From Amphibalanus amphitrite (lineage: Eukaryota > Arthropoda > Thecostraca > Balanomorpha > Balanidae): a stretch of 64,000 bases of DNA. The stretch lies in assembly GCF_019059575.1 (NCBI RefSeq), contig NW_024881987.1:124001-188000 (forward strand), in the 5' to 3' direction. The position numbers and the translations under genes were made by a program. This document shows, in pieces, positions 32,297-44,490 of the stretch. How positions within the stretch are numbered: position 1 is the first letter of the stretch; each line of letters starts with the position of its first letter. Under the pieces are notes generated by a model, which had not been told where the DNA came from, ran no database searches, and saw only the letters and a program-made list of their open reading frames with translations.

Positions 32297-35200
32297 CATC
32301 TGGAACCCGAGGCTGCGGCTAGATATTGACCCGAGGAATCGATTGCGACCCTTATTTTGGCGATCAGACGAACCCTTGAGGCACTTTTGACGCGCCCCTT
32401 CATTTAAGGGCCGATTAAGGGGTAAGGGAAAAGTTGCACACATCTGGAACCCAAGGGTGCGGCTAGATATTGACCCGAGGAATCAATTGCGACCCTTATT
32501 TTGGCGATCAGACGAACCCTTGAGGCACTTTTGACGCGCCCCTTCCTTTAATGGCCGATTAAGGGATAAGGGGTAAGTTGCACACATCTGGAACCCGAAG
32601 CTGCGGCTAGATATTGACCCGAGGAATCGATTGCGACCCTTATTTTGGCGATCAGACGAACCCTTGGGGCACTTTTGACGCGCCCCTTCCTTTAAGGGCC
32701 GATTAAGGGGTAAGGGGTAAGTTGAACACATCTGGAACCCGAGGCTGCGGCTAGATATTGACCCGAGGAATCGATTGCGACCCTTATTTTGGCGATCAGA
32801 CGAACCCTTGAGGCACTTTTGACGCGCCCCTTCCTTTAAGGGCCGATTAAGGGGTAAGGGGTAAGTTGCACACATCTGGAACCCGAAGCTGCGGCTAGAT
32901 ATTGACCCGAGGAATCGATTGCGACCCTTATTTTGGCGATCAGACGAACCCTTGAGGCACTTTTGACGCGCCCCTTCCTTTAAGGGCCGATTAAGGGGTA
33001 AGGGGTAAGTTGCACACATCTGGAACCCGAGGCTGCGGCTAGATATTGACCCGAGGAATCGATTGCGACCCTTATTTTGGCGATCAGACGAACCCTTGAG
33101 GCACTTTTGACGCGCCCCTTCCTTTAAGGGCCGATTAAGGGGTAAGGGTTAAGTTGCACACATCTGGAACCCGAGGCTGCGGCTAGATATTGACCCGGGG
33201 AATCGATTGCGACCCTTATTTTGGCGATCAGACGAATCCTTGAGGCACTTTTGACGCGCCCCTTCCTTTAAGGGCCGATTAAGGGGTAAGGGGTAAGTTG
33301 CACACATCTGGAACCCGAGGCTGCGGCTAGATATTGACCCGAGGAATCGATTGCGACCCTTATTTTGGCGATCAGACGAACCCTTGAGGCACTTTTGACG
33401 CGCCCCTTCCTTTAAGGGCCGATTAAGGGGTAAAGGGTAAGTTGCACACATCTGGAACCCGAGGCTGAGGCTAGATATTGACCCGGGGAATCAATTGCGA
33501 CCCTTATTTTGGCGATCAGACGAACCCTTGAGGCACTTTTGACGCGCCCCTTCCTTTAAGGGCCGATTAAGGGGTAAGGGGTAAGTTGCACACATCTGGA
33601 ACCCGAGGCTGCGGCTAGATATTGACCCGAGGAATCGATTGCGACCCTTATTTTGGCGATCAGACGAACCCTTGAGGCACTTTTGACGCGCCCCTTCCTT
33701 TAAGGGCCGATTAAGGGGTAAGGGGTAAGTTGCACACATCTGGAACCCGAGGCTGCGGCGAGATATTGACCCGAGGAATCGATTGCGACCCTTATTTTGG
33801 CGATCAGACGAACCCTTGAGGCACTTTTGACGCGCCCCTTCCTTTAAGGGCCGATTAAGGGGTAAGGGGTAAGTTGCACACATCTGGAACCCGAGGCTGC
33901 GGCTAGATATTGACCCGAGGAATCGACTGCGACCCTTATTTTGGCGATCAGACGAACCCTTGAGGCACTTTTGACGCGCCCCTTCCTTTAAGGGCCGATT
34001 AAGGGGTAAGGGGTAAGTTGCACACATCTGGAACCCGAGGCTGCGGCTAGATATTGACCCGAGGAATCGATTGCGACCCTTATTTTGGCGATCAGACGAA
34101 CCCTTGAGGCACTTTTGACGCGCCCCTTCCTTTAAGGGCCGATTAAGGGGTAAGGGGTAAGTTGCACACATCTGGAACCCGAGGCTGCGGCTAGATATTG
34201 ACCCGAGGAATCGATTGCGACCCTTATTTTGGCGATCAGACGAACCCTTGAGGCACTTTTGACGCGCCCCTTCCTTTAAGGGCCGATTAAGGGGTAAGGG
34301 GTAAGTTGCACACATCTGGAACCCGGGGCTGCGGCTAGATATTGACCCGAGGAATCGATTGCGACCCTTATTTTGGCGATCAGACGAACCCTTGAGGCAC
34401 TTTTGACGCGCCCCTTCCTTTAAGGGCCGATTAAGGGGTAAGGGGTAAGTTGCACACATCTGGAACCCGAGGCTGCGGCTAGATATTGACCCGGGGAATC
34501 AATTGCGACCCTTATTTTGGCGATCAGACGAACCCTTGAGGCACTTTTGACGCGCCCCTTCCTTTAAGGGCCGATTAAGGGGTAAGGGGTAAGTTGCACA
34601 CATCTGGAACCCGAGGCTGCGGCTAGATATTGACCCGAGGAATCGATTGCGACCCTTATTTTGGCGATCAGACGAACCCTTGAGGCACTTTTGACGCGCC
34701 CCTTCCTTTAAGGGCCGATTAAGGGGTAAGGGGTAAGTTGCACACATCTGGAACCCGAGGCTGCGGCGAGATATTGACCCGAGAAATCGATTGCGACCCT
34801 TATTTTGGCGATCTGACGAACCCTTGAGGCACTTTTGACGCGCCCCTTCCTTTAAGGGCCGATTAAGGGGTAAGGGGTAAGTTGCACACATCTGGAACCC
34901 GAGGCTGCGGCTAGATATTGACCCGAGGAATCGATTGCGACCCTTATTTTGGCGATCAGACGAACCCTTGAGGCACTTTTGACGCGCCCCTTCCTTTAAG
35001 GGCCGATTAAGGGGTAAGGGGTAAGTTGCACACATCTGGAACCCGAGGCTGCGGCTAGATATTGACCCGAGGAATCGATTGCGACCCTTATTTTGGCGAT
35101 CAGACGAACCCTTGAGGCACTTTTGACGCGCCCCTTCCTTTAAGGGCCGATTAAGGGGTAAGGGGTAAGTTGCACACATCTGGAACCCGGGGCTGCGGCT

Positions 35201-38200
35201 AGATATTGACCCGAGGAATCGATTGCGACCCTTATTTTGGCGATCAGACGAACCCTTGAGGCACTTTTGACGCGCCCCTTCCTTTAAGGGCCGATTAAGG
35301 GGTAAGGGGTAAGTTGCACACATCTGGAACCCGAGGCTGCGGCTAGATATTGACCCGGGGAATCAATTGCGACCCTTATTTTGGCGATCAGACGAACCCT
35401 TGAGGCACTTTTGACGCGCCCCTTCCTTTAACCCGCGCCCTGGTGGGGTCTGTTTATAACGCGACCTGGTGGGGGGGGGGGGCTATTTTTTGCCCCCCCT
35501 CGTATCTCCGAAACTACTGGACGGATCCGCAAAATTCAAACGGCGTTCGAAAGGCCTGTCAAATTTGTCGAGGAAAACCAAATTTCATTGACCTCGGGGT
35601 CACCGATGACGTCACAGGTCAGGTCAAAGATGAAATGTTTCACCGTTCACGGGTCTTCTAGGGAATGCGCTATAACACCGAGGAAAACGCATTTTGTCGA
35701 GAATCAGCGATAGGGCGTCAGTTGCCTAGTAGATATATTACTATTAGAGGTCACTGACAATACCAGGTCAGGTCACAGGTCAGGTCACCAAGGGTCACAG
35801 GTCAGGTCACATGAGCCCAACTTTACTAAGGTTGTGTGATGCATGTTTTATGGCCAATTTTTCATTTCCAACTCAATGGTATTGGTTATAAGACTATCAG
35901 GTACGGCTTAGGTCACTTTCTGGTGAAGTTCAGGTCAAGGTCAGGTCAAGGTCAGGCCAAAAAAGGTCAAATTTTAAAGTTGATATTTTTGCATAAAATG
36001 GGTATTGATTCGATGCAGCTCGTCACGGGGAGTCTAATGGTGGTCTTTGTTTTGCGCTACGGGGTCTAGAATTGCTAAAAATTGAGTTTGAAAATTTGAC
36101 GTCATCAATTTTGAACAGTTTTTTCGCTATAACTTCGCCAAAAAAAGAGGTATCGATCTCAAATTTGGTATGTGGATGGAAGGCGGTAAGGACTATCACA
36201 TATATTCCGGTTTTTGCGAAATTCAAAAAACTTCTTGGATTTTTCGATTATTATATGCAAAAAAATTATTTTTTGATTTTTGGGGGTCAAAATCCAAAAA
36301 TTTCAAAAATCCGAGATAGCAGTTTTGTAGCCCTGTTGATTCTACAGCTTTTATGTCTTTATCATTTTTCTGTATTTGCAAAGCTATAGGCCTGACAGCT
36401 CTTCCCGCGAAACCCTTTTTTGGGTCGAAAACGGCAGAACATGACCTCACTCTGACGTCATTTCCGGCCAACCTATCATAGCCTTTGGAAAAATTTTTGG
36501 TCACAATGTGTAAAATTGATGTCCGGGAGGGTACTGAAAGTTTGGTGACGATCGGCGCAGCGGTTCTGGAGATATATCAAAAAGTCTGGAGGGGGGGCAA
36601 AAAATAGCCCCCCCCACCAGGGCGCGGGCTAAGGGCCGATTAAGGGGTAAGGGGTAAGTTGCACACATCTGGAACCCGAGGCTGCGGCTAGATATTGACC
36701 CGAGGAATCGATTGCGACCCTTATTTTGGCGATCAGACGAACCCTTGAGGCACTTTTGACGCGCCCCTTCCTTTAAGGGCCGATTAAGGGGTAAGGGGTA
36801 AGTTGCACACATCTGGAACCCGAGGCTGCGGCGAGATATTGACCCGAGGAATCGATTGCGACCCTTATTTTGGCGATCTGACGAACCCTTGAGGCACTTT
36901 TGACGCGCCCCTTCCTTTAAGGGCCGATTAAGGGGTAAGGGGTAAGTTGCACACATCTGGAACCCGAGGCTGCGGCTAGATATTGACCCGAGGAATCGAT
37001 TGCGACCCTTATTTTGGCGATCAGACGAACCCTTGAGGCACTTTTGACGCACCCCTTCCTTTAAGGGCCGATTAAGGGGTAAGGGGTAAGTTGCACACAT
37101 CTGGAACCCGAGGCTGCGGCTAGATATTGACCCGAGGAATCGATTGCGACCCTTATTTTGGCGATCAGACGAACCCTTGAGGCACTTTTGACGCGCCCCT
37201 TCCTTTAAGGGCCGATTAAGGGGTAAGGGGTAAGTTGCACACATCGGGAACCCGAGGCTGCGGCTAGATATTGACCCGGGGAATCGATTGCGACCCTTAT
37301 TTTGGCGATCAGACGAATCCTTGAGGCACTTTTGACGACGCCCCTTCCTTTAAGGGCCGATTAAGGGGTAAGGGGTAAGTTGCACACATCTGGAACCCAA
37401 GGCTGCGGCTAGATATTGACCCGAGGAATCGATTGCGACCCTTATTTTGGCGATCAGACGAACCCTTGAGGCACTTTTGACGCGCCCCTTCCTTTAAGGG
37501 CCGATTAAGGGGTAAGCGTTAAGTTGCACACATCTGGAACCCGAGGCTGCGGCTAGATATTGACCCGGGGAATCGATTGCGACCCTTATTTTGGCGATCA
37601 GACGAATCCTTGAGGCACTTTTGACGCGCGCCTTCCTTTAAGGGCCGATTAAGGGGTAAGGGGTAAGTTGCACACATCTGGAACCCGAGGCTGCGGCTAG
37701 ATATTGACCCGCGGAATCGATTGCGACCCTTATTTTGGCGATCAGACGAACCCTTGAGGCACTTTTGACGCGCCCCTTCCTTTAAGGGCCGATTAAGGGG
37801 TAAAGGGTAAGTTGCACACATCTGGAACCCGAGGCTGCGGCTAGATATTGACCCGAGGAATCGATTGCGACCCTTATTTTGGCGATCAGACGAACCCTTG
37901 AGACACTTTTGACGCGCCCCTTCCTTTAAGGGCCGATTAAGGGGTAAGGGGTAAGTTGCACACATCTGGAACCCGAGGCTGCGGCTAGATATTGACCCGA
38001 GGAATCGATTGCGACCCTTATTTTGGCGATCAGACGAACCCTTGAGGCACTTTTGACGCGCCCCTTCCTTTAAGGGCCGATTAAGGGGTAAGGGGTAAGT
38101 TGCACACATCTGGAACCAGAGGCTGCGGCTAGATATTGACCCGAGGAATCGATTGCGACCCTTATTTTGGCGATCAGACGAACCCTTGAGGCACTTTTGA

Positions 38201-41200
38201 CGCGCCCCTTCCTTTAAGGGCCGATTAAGGGGTAAGGGGTAAGTTGCACACATTTGGAACCCGAGGCTGCGGCTAGATATTGACCCGGGGAATCGATTGC
38301 GACCCTTATTTTGGCGATCAGACGAACCCTTGAGGCACTTTTGACGCGCCCCTTCCTTTAAGGGCCGATTAAGGGGTAAGGGGTAAGTTGCACACGTCTG
38401 GAACCCGAGGCTGCGGCTAGATATTGACCCGAGGAATCGATTGCGACCCTTATTTTGGCGATCTGACGAACCCTTGAGGCACTTTTGACGCGCCCCTTCC
38501 TTTAAGGGCCGATTAAGGGGTAAGGGGTAAGTTGCACACATCTGGAACCCGAGGCTGCGGCTAGATATTGACCCGAGGAATCGATTGCGACCCTTATTTT
38601 GGCGATCAGACGAACCCTTCAGGCACTTTTGACGCGCCCCTTCCTTTAAGGGCCGATTAAGGGGTAAGGGGTAAGTCGCACACATTTGGAACCCGAGGCT
38701 GCGGCTAGATATTGACCCGGGGAATCGATTGCGACCCTTATTTTGGCGATCAGACGAACCCTTGAGGCACTTTTGACGCGCCCCTTCCTTTAAGGGCCGA
38801 TTAAAGGGTAAGGGGTAAGTTGCACACATCTGGAACCCGAGGCTGCGGCTAGATATTGACCCGAGGAATCGATTGCGACCCTTATTTTGGCGATCAGACG
38901 AACCCTTGAGGCACTTTTGACGCGCCCCTTCCTTTAAGGGCCGATTAAGGGGTAAGGGGTAAGTTGCACACATCTGGAACCCGAGGCTGCGGCTAGATAT
39001 TGACCCGAGGAATCGATTGCGACCCTTATTTTGGCGATCTGACGAACCCTTGAGGCACTTTTGACGCGCCCCTTCCTTTAAGGGCCGATTAAGGGGTAAG
39101 GGGTAAGTTGCACACATCTGGAACCCGAGGCTGCGGCTAGATATTGACCCGAGGAATCGATTGCGACCCTTATTTTGGCGATCAGACGAACCCTTGAGGC
39201 ACTTTTGACGCGCCCCCTCCTTTAAGGGCCGATTAAGGGGTAAGGGGTAAGTTGCACACATCTGGAACCCGAGGCTGCGGCTAGATATTGACCCGAGGAA
39301 TCGATTGCGACCCTTATTTTGGCGATCTGACGAACCCTTGAGGCACTTTTGACGCGCCCCTTCCTTTAAGGGCCGATTAAGGGGTAAGGGGTAAGTTGCA
39401 CACATCTGGAACCCGAGGCTGCGGCTAGATATTGACCCGAGGAATCGATTGCGACCCTTATTTTGGCGATCAGACGAACCCTTGAGGCACTTTTGACGCG
39501 CCCCTTCCTTTAAGGGCCGATTAAGGGGTAAGGGGTAAGTTGCACACATCTGGAACCCGAGGCTGCGGCTAGATATTGACCCGAGGAATCGATTGCGACC
39601 CTTATTTTGGCGATCAGACGAACCCTTGAGGCACTTTTGACGCGCCCCTTCCTTTAAGGGCCGATTAAGGGGTAAGGGGTAAGTTGCACACATCTGGAAC
39701 CCGAGGCTGCGGCTAGATATTGACCCGAGGAATCGATTGCGACCCTTATTTTGGCGATCAGACGAACCCTTGAGGCACTTTTGACGCGCCCCTTCCTTTA
39801 AGGGCCGATTAAGGGGTAAGGGGTAAGTTGCACACATCTGGAACCCGGGACTGCGGCTAGATATTGACCCGAGGAATCGATTGCGACCCTTATTTTGGCG
39901 ATCAGACGAACCCTTGAGGCACTTTTGACGCGCCCCTTCCTTTAAGGGCCGATTAAGGGGTAAGGGGTAAGTTGCACACATCTGGAACCCGAGGCTGCGG
40001 CTAGATATTGACCCGGGGAATCAATTGCGACCCTTATTTTGGCGATCAGACGAACCCTTGAGGCACTTTTGACGCGCCCCTTCCTTTAAGGGCCGATTAA
40101 GGGGTAAGGGGTAAGTTGCACACATCTGGAACCCGAGGCTGCGGCTAGATATTGACCCGAGGAATCGATTGCGACCCTTATTTTGGCGATCAGACGAACC
40201 CTTGAGGCACTTTTGACGCGCCCCTTCCTTTAAGGGCCGATTAAGGGGTAAGGGGTAAGTTGCACACATCTGGAACCCGAGGCTGCGGCGAGATATTGAC
40301 CCGAGGAATCGATTGCGACCCTTATTTTGGCGATCTGACGAACCCTTGAGGCACTTTTGACGCGCCCCTTCCTTTAAGGGCCGATTAAGGGGTAAGGGGT
40401 AAGTTGCACACATCTGGAACCCGAGGCTGCGGCTAGATATTGACCCGAGGAATCGATTGCGACCCTTATTTTGGCGATCAGACGAACCCTTGAGGCACTT
40501 TTGACGCGCCCCTTCCTTTAAGGGCCGATTAAGGGGTAAGGGGTAAGTTGCACACATCTGGAACCCGAGGCTGCGGCTAGATATTGACCCGAGGAATCGA
40601 TTGCGACCCTTATTTTGGCGATCAGACGAACCCTTGAGGCACTTTTGACGCGCCCCTTCCTTTAAGGGCCGATTAAGGGGTAAGGGGTAAGTTGCACACA
40701 TCTGGAACCCGAGGCTGCGGCTAGATATTGACCCGGGGAATCGATTGCGACCCTTATTTTGGCGATCAGACGAATCCTTGAGGCACTTTTGACGCGCCCC
40801 TTCCTTTAAGGGCCGAGTAAGGGGTAAGGGGTAAGTTGCACACATCTGGAACCCGAGGCTGCGGCTAGATATTGATCCGAGGAATCGATTGCGACCCTTA
40901 TTTTGGCGATCAGACGAACCCTTGAGGCACTTTTGACGCGCCCCTTCCTTTAAGGGCCGATTAAGGGGTAAGGGGTAAGTTGCACACATCTGGAACCCGA
41001 GGCTGCGGCTAGATATTGACCCGAGGAATCGATTGCGACCCTTATTTTGGCGATCAGACGAACCCTTGAGGCACTTTTGACGCGCCCCTTCCTTTAAGGG
41101 CCGATTAAGGGGTAAGGGGTAAAATGCACACATCTGGAACCCGGGGCTGCGGCTAGATATTGACCCGAGGAATCGATTGCGACCCTTATTTTGGCGATCA

Positions 41201-43700
41201 GACGAACCCTTGAGGCACTTTTGACGCGCCCCTTCCTTTAAGGGCCGATTAAGGGGTAAGGGGTAAGTTGCACACATCTGGAACCCGAGGCTGCGGCTAG
41301 ATATTGACCCGGGGAATCAATTGCGACCCTTATTTTGGCGATCAGACGAACCCTTGAGGCACTTTTGACGCGCCCCTTCCTTTAAGGGCCGATTAAGGGG
41401 TAAGGGGTAAGTTGCACACATCTGGAACCCGAGGCTGCGGCTAGATATTGACCCGAGGAATCGATTGCGACCCTTATTTTGGCGATCAGACGAACCCTTG
41501 AGGCACTTTTGACGCGCCCCTTCCTTTAAGGGCCGATTAAGGGGTAAGGGGTAAGTTGCACACATCTGGAACCCGAGGCTGCGGCGAGATATTGACCCGA
41601 GGAATCGATTGCGACCCTTATTTTGGCGATCTGACGAACCCTTGAGGCACTTTTGACGCGCCCCTTCCTTTAAGGGCCGATTAAGGGGTAAGGGGTAAGT
41701 TGCACACATCTGGAACCCGAGGCTGCGGCTAGATATTGACCCGAGGAATCGATTGCGACCCTTATTTTGGCGATCAGACGAACCCTTGAGGCACTTTTGA
41801 CGCACCCCTTCCTTTAAGGGCCGATTAAGGGGTAAGGGGTAAGTTGCACACATCTGGAACCCGAGGCTCCGGCTAGATATTGACCCGAGGAATCGATTGC
41901 GACCCTTATTTTGGCGATCAGACGAACCCTTGAGGCACTTTTGACGCGCCCCTTCCTTTAAGGGCCGATTAAGGGGTAAGGGGTAAGTTGCACACATCTG
42001 GAACCCGAGGCTGCGGCTAGATATTGACCCGGGGAATCGATTGCGACCCTTATTTTGGCGATCAGACGAATCCTTGAGGCACTTTTGACGACGCCCCTTC
42101 CTTTAAGGGCCGATTAAGGGGTAAGGGGTAAGTTGCACACATCTGGAACCCAAGGCTGCGGCTAGATATTGACCCGAGGAATCGATTGCGACCCTTATTT
42201 TGGCGATCAGACGAACCCTTGAGGCACTTTTGACGCGCCCCTTCCTTTAAGGGCCGATTAAGGGGTAAGCGTTAAGTTGCACACATCTGGAACCCGAGGC
42301 TGCGGCTAGATATTGACCCGGGGAATCGATTGCGACCCTTATTTTGGCGATCAGACGAATCCTTGAGGCACTTTTGACGCGCCCCTTCCTTTAAGGGCCG
42401 ATTAAGGGGTAAGGGGTAAGTTGCACACATCTGGAACCCGAGGCTGCGGCTAGATATTGACCCGCGGAATCGATTGCGACCCTTATTTTGGCGATCAGAC
42501 GAACCCTTGAGGCACTTTTGACGCGCCCCTTCCTTTAAGGGCCGATTAAGGGGTAAAGGGTAAGTTGCACACATCTGGAACCCAAGCTGCGGCTAGATAT
42601 TGACCCGAGGAATCGATTGCGACCCTTATTTTGGCGATCAGACGAACCCTTGAGGCACTTTTGACGCGCCCCTTCCTTTAAGGGCCGATTAAGGGGTAAG
42701 GGGTAAGTTGCACACATCTGGAACCCGAGGCTGCGGCTAGATATTGACCCGAGGAATCGATTGCGACCCTTATTTTGGCGATCAGACGAACCCTTGAGGC
42801 ACTTTTGACGCGCCCCTTCCTTTAAGGGCCGATTAAGGGGTAAGGGGTAAGTTGCACACATTTGGAACCCGAGGCTGCGGCTAGATATTGACCCGGGGAA
42901 TCGATTGCGACCCTTATTTTGGCGATCAGACGAACCCTTGAGGCACTTTTGACGCGCCCCTTCCTTTAAGGGCCGATTAAGGGGTAAGGGGTAAGTTGCA
43001 CACATCTGGAACCCGAGGCTGCGGCTAGATATTGACCCGAGGAATCGATTGCGACCCTTATTTTGGCGATCAGACGAACCCTTGAGGCACTTTTGACGCG
43101 CCCCTTCCTTTAAGGGCCGGGGTAAGGGGTAAGTTGCACACATCTGGAACCCGAGGCTGCGGCTAGATATTGACCCGAGGAATCGATTGCGACCCTTATT
43201 TTGGCGATCTGACGAACCCTTGAGGCACTTTTGACGCGCCCCTTCCTTTAAGGGCCGATTAAGGGGTAAGGGGTAAGTTGCACACATCTGGAACCCGAGG
43301 CTGCGGCTAGATATTGACCCGAGGAATCGATTGCGACCCTTATTTTGGCGATCAGACGAACCCTTGAGGCACTTTTGACGCGCCCCTTCCTTTAAGGGCC
43401 GATTAAGGGGTAAGGGGTAAGTTGCACACATCTGGAACCCGAGGCTGCGGCTAGATATTGACCCGAGGAATCGATTGCGACCCTTATTTTGGCGATCTGA
43501 CGAACCCTTGAGGCACTTTTGACGCGCCCCTTCCTTTAAGGGCCGATTAAGGGGTAAGGGGTAAGTTGCACACATCTGGAACCCGAGGCTGCGGCTAGAT
43601 ATTGACCCGAGGAATCGATTGCGACCCTTATTTTGGCGATCAGACGAACCCTTGAGGCACTTTTGACGGGCCCCTTCCTTTAAGGGCCGATTAAGGGGTA
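32297..43700 (-). repeat. Right arm: about 71 x 144-bp tandem repeat, inverted
   Basis: Same unit as the left arm in opposite orientation, interrupted once by a 1197-bp MITE (35432-36628). Variant units form irregular higher-order periods: the TGA-creating variant AATCAATTGCG recurs at 33489, 34497, 35361, 40019 and 41315, which are 7, 6 and 9 units apart within its clusters. Blocks around 35360-38300 and 41315-43050 carry the same succession of rare variants (GGCGAGATATTG, GACGCACCCC, GACGACGCCCC, CCCAAGGCTG, GGTAAGCGTTAAG) and are a duplication offset by about 33 units. Confidence 0.93.
35432..36628. mobile_element. piggyBac-like MITE (TTAA family) inserted in satellite array
   Basis: 1197 bp starting CCCGCGCCCTGGTGGGG and ending CCACCAGGGCGCGGG, with TTAA before it (35428-35431) and CTAA after it. 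The array's uninterrupted units read CCTTTAAGGG at the same place, an empty TTAA site. It is loaded with AGGTCA hexamers, for example CAGGTCAGGTCACAGGTCAG near 35764. Confidence 0.9.
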
Positions 43701-43844
43701 AGGGGTAAGAGCTAGGGCCAAATAAAGGTCATACTCTTGCTCCCCGTCCCCGCATTGACCTAATATGAGTTTTTTAAGCGATTCTGAATCCGACGCTGTA
43801 TTCGTTGCTGTTGCTGACGCTAACTTCACGGACATACAAAAATC

Positions 43845-44431
43845 CCCTAGCCGACACGACGCGCCCCTAGTGGCGTGCGCGTCGTCGCGTGGGAATGATA
43901 CATTTATTACATACACCACCTTCGGTGAAATGTGTTCTGGAAACGATGGAAGTGGATGCGATATCCAAAAGCTGCTGATTAGCAGCTGGTATATCGTTAG
44001 TATCTATGACCGTGCCATATCGGATAAGGGTATTGAATTAGGAATACATGTTGATGTTGGCTGTAAAAATCGTCGGTGTAAAATTATTTGGTACCTTCAT
44101 AGCCTTTGTACCTGTACCTACTCTCTTACAATTCGAAGTGTTGTTGGCGGTAGTTGGATGCAGTTGGATGGAAGCAAGGCTATATAAACCGCTGGAAGGC
44201 TGCTAACTGTTTATACTAACTGTGATTTATACCTTCGTTGGGGTCGGTAGTCCGGTTGATATTGATATTGGTACCATTTTATGCAGCTAGTGTTTTATAT
44301 TCCTTCCTCAGGGTTAATTGCTCGTCACCTTGAATTACTTCAGGGCTCATAAGGAAGTAGCAAATTTAGATGTAAATTGTAAATACATGATAAAGTGAAG
44401 ATAAGTGGAAAATGAGGGAACAATAAGGGGC
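43845..44431. other. Gene-free interval
   Basis: Flank of the foldback element. An open frame crosses 43765-44187 but has no recognisable motif and begins inside the transposon terminus. Nothing else seen. Confidence 0.45.
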
Positions 44432-44490
44432 ATTAGTAGAGCAGACATCACACGAAGGTTTTCCAACCGAGGAGAGGCGCTGTAGGTTTG

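Larger units (their letters stand above)
30276..43835. mobile_element. 13.6-kb foldback-type element with 9-bp target duplication
   Basis: Begins ATGTCCGTGAAGTTAGCG and ends with its exact complement. The perfect 9-bp direct repeat ACAAAAATC flanks it (30267-30275 and 43836-43844). Unique terminal segments of about 135 bp, nearly identical on both sides, lead into inverted arrays of one 144-bp repeat: forward from about 30410 to 32288, reverse from about 32297 to 43700. There is essentially no spacer between the arms and no transposase. Foldback elements of Drosophila and some Mutator-like elements share this plan: very long inverted repeats built of tandem units and 9-bp duplications. Confidence 0.88.

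Noticed and set aside
30536-43575. Very long ORFs (up to 820 codons) as a real repetitive protein
   Set aside because: They arise because the 144-bp unit is divisible by three and lacks a stop in one frame. They appear on opposite strands in the two arms, and are cut by variant stops and indels.
30410-43700. CRISPR-like array
   Set aside because: Units are contiguous 144-bp tandem repeats without unique spacers, in a eukaryotic genome, and in two inverted arrays.
43765-44187. 140-codon ORF right of the foldback element
   Set aside because: It begins inside the transposon terminus, has no motif, and its composition is that of the flank.
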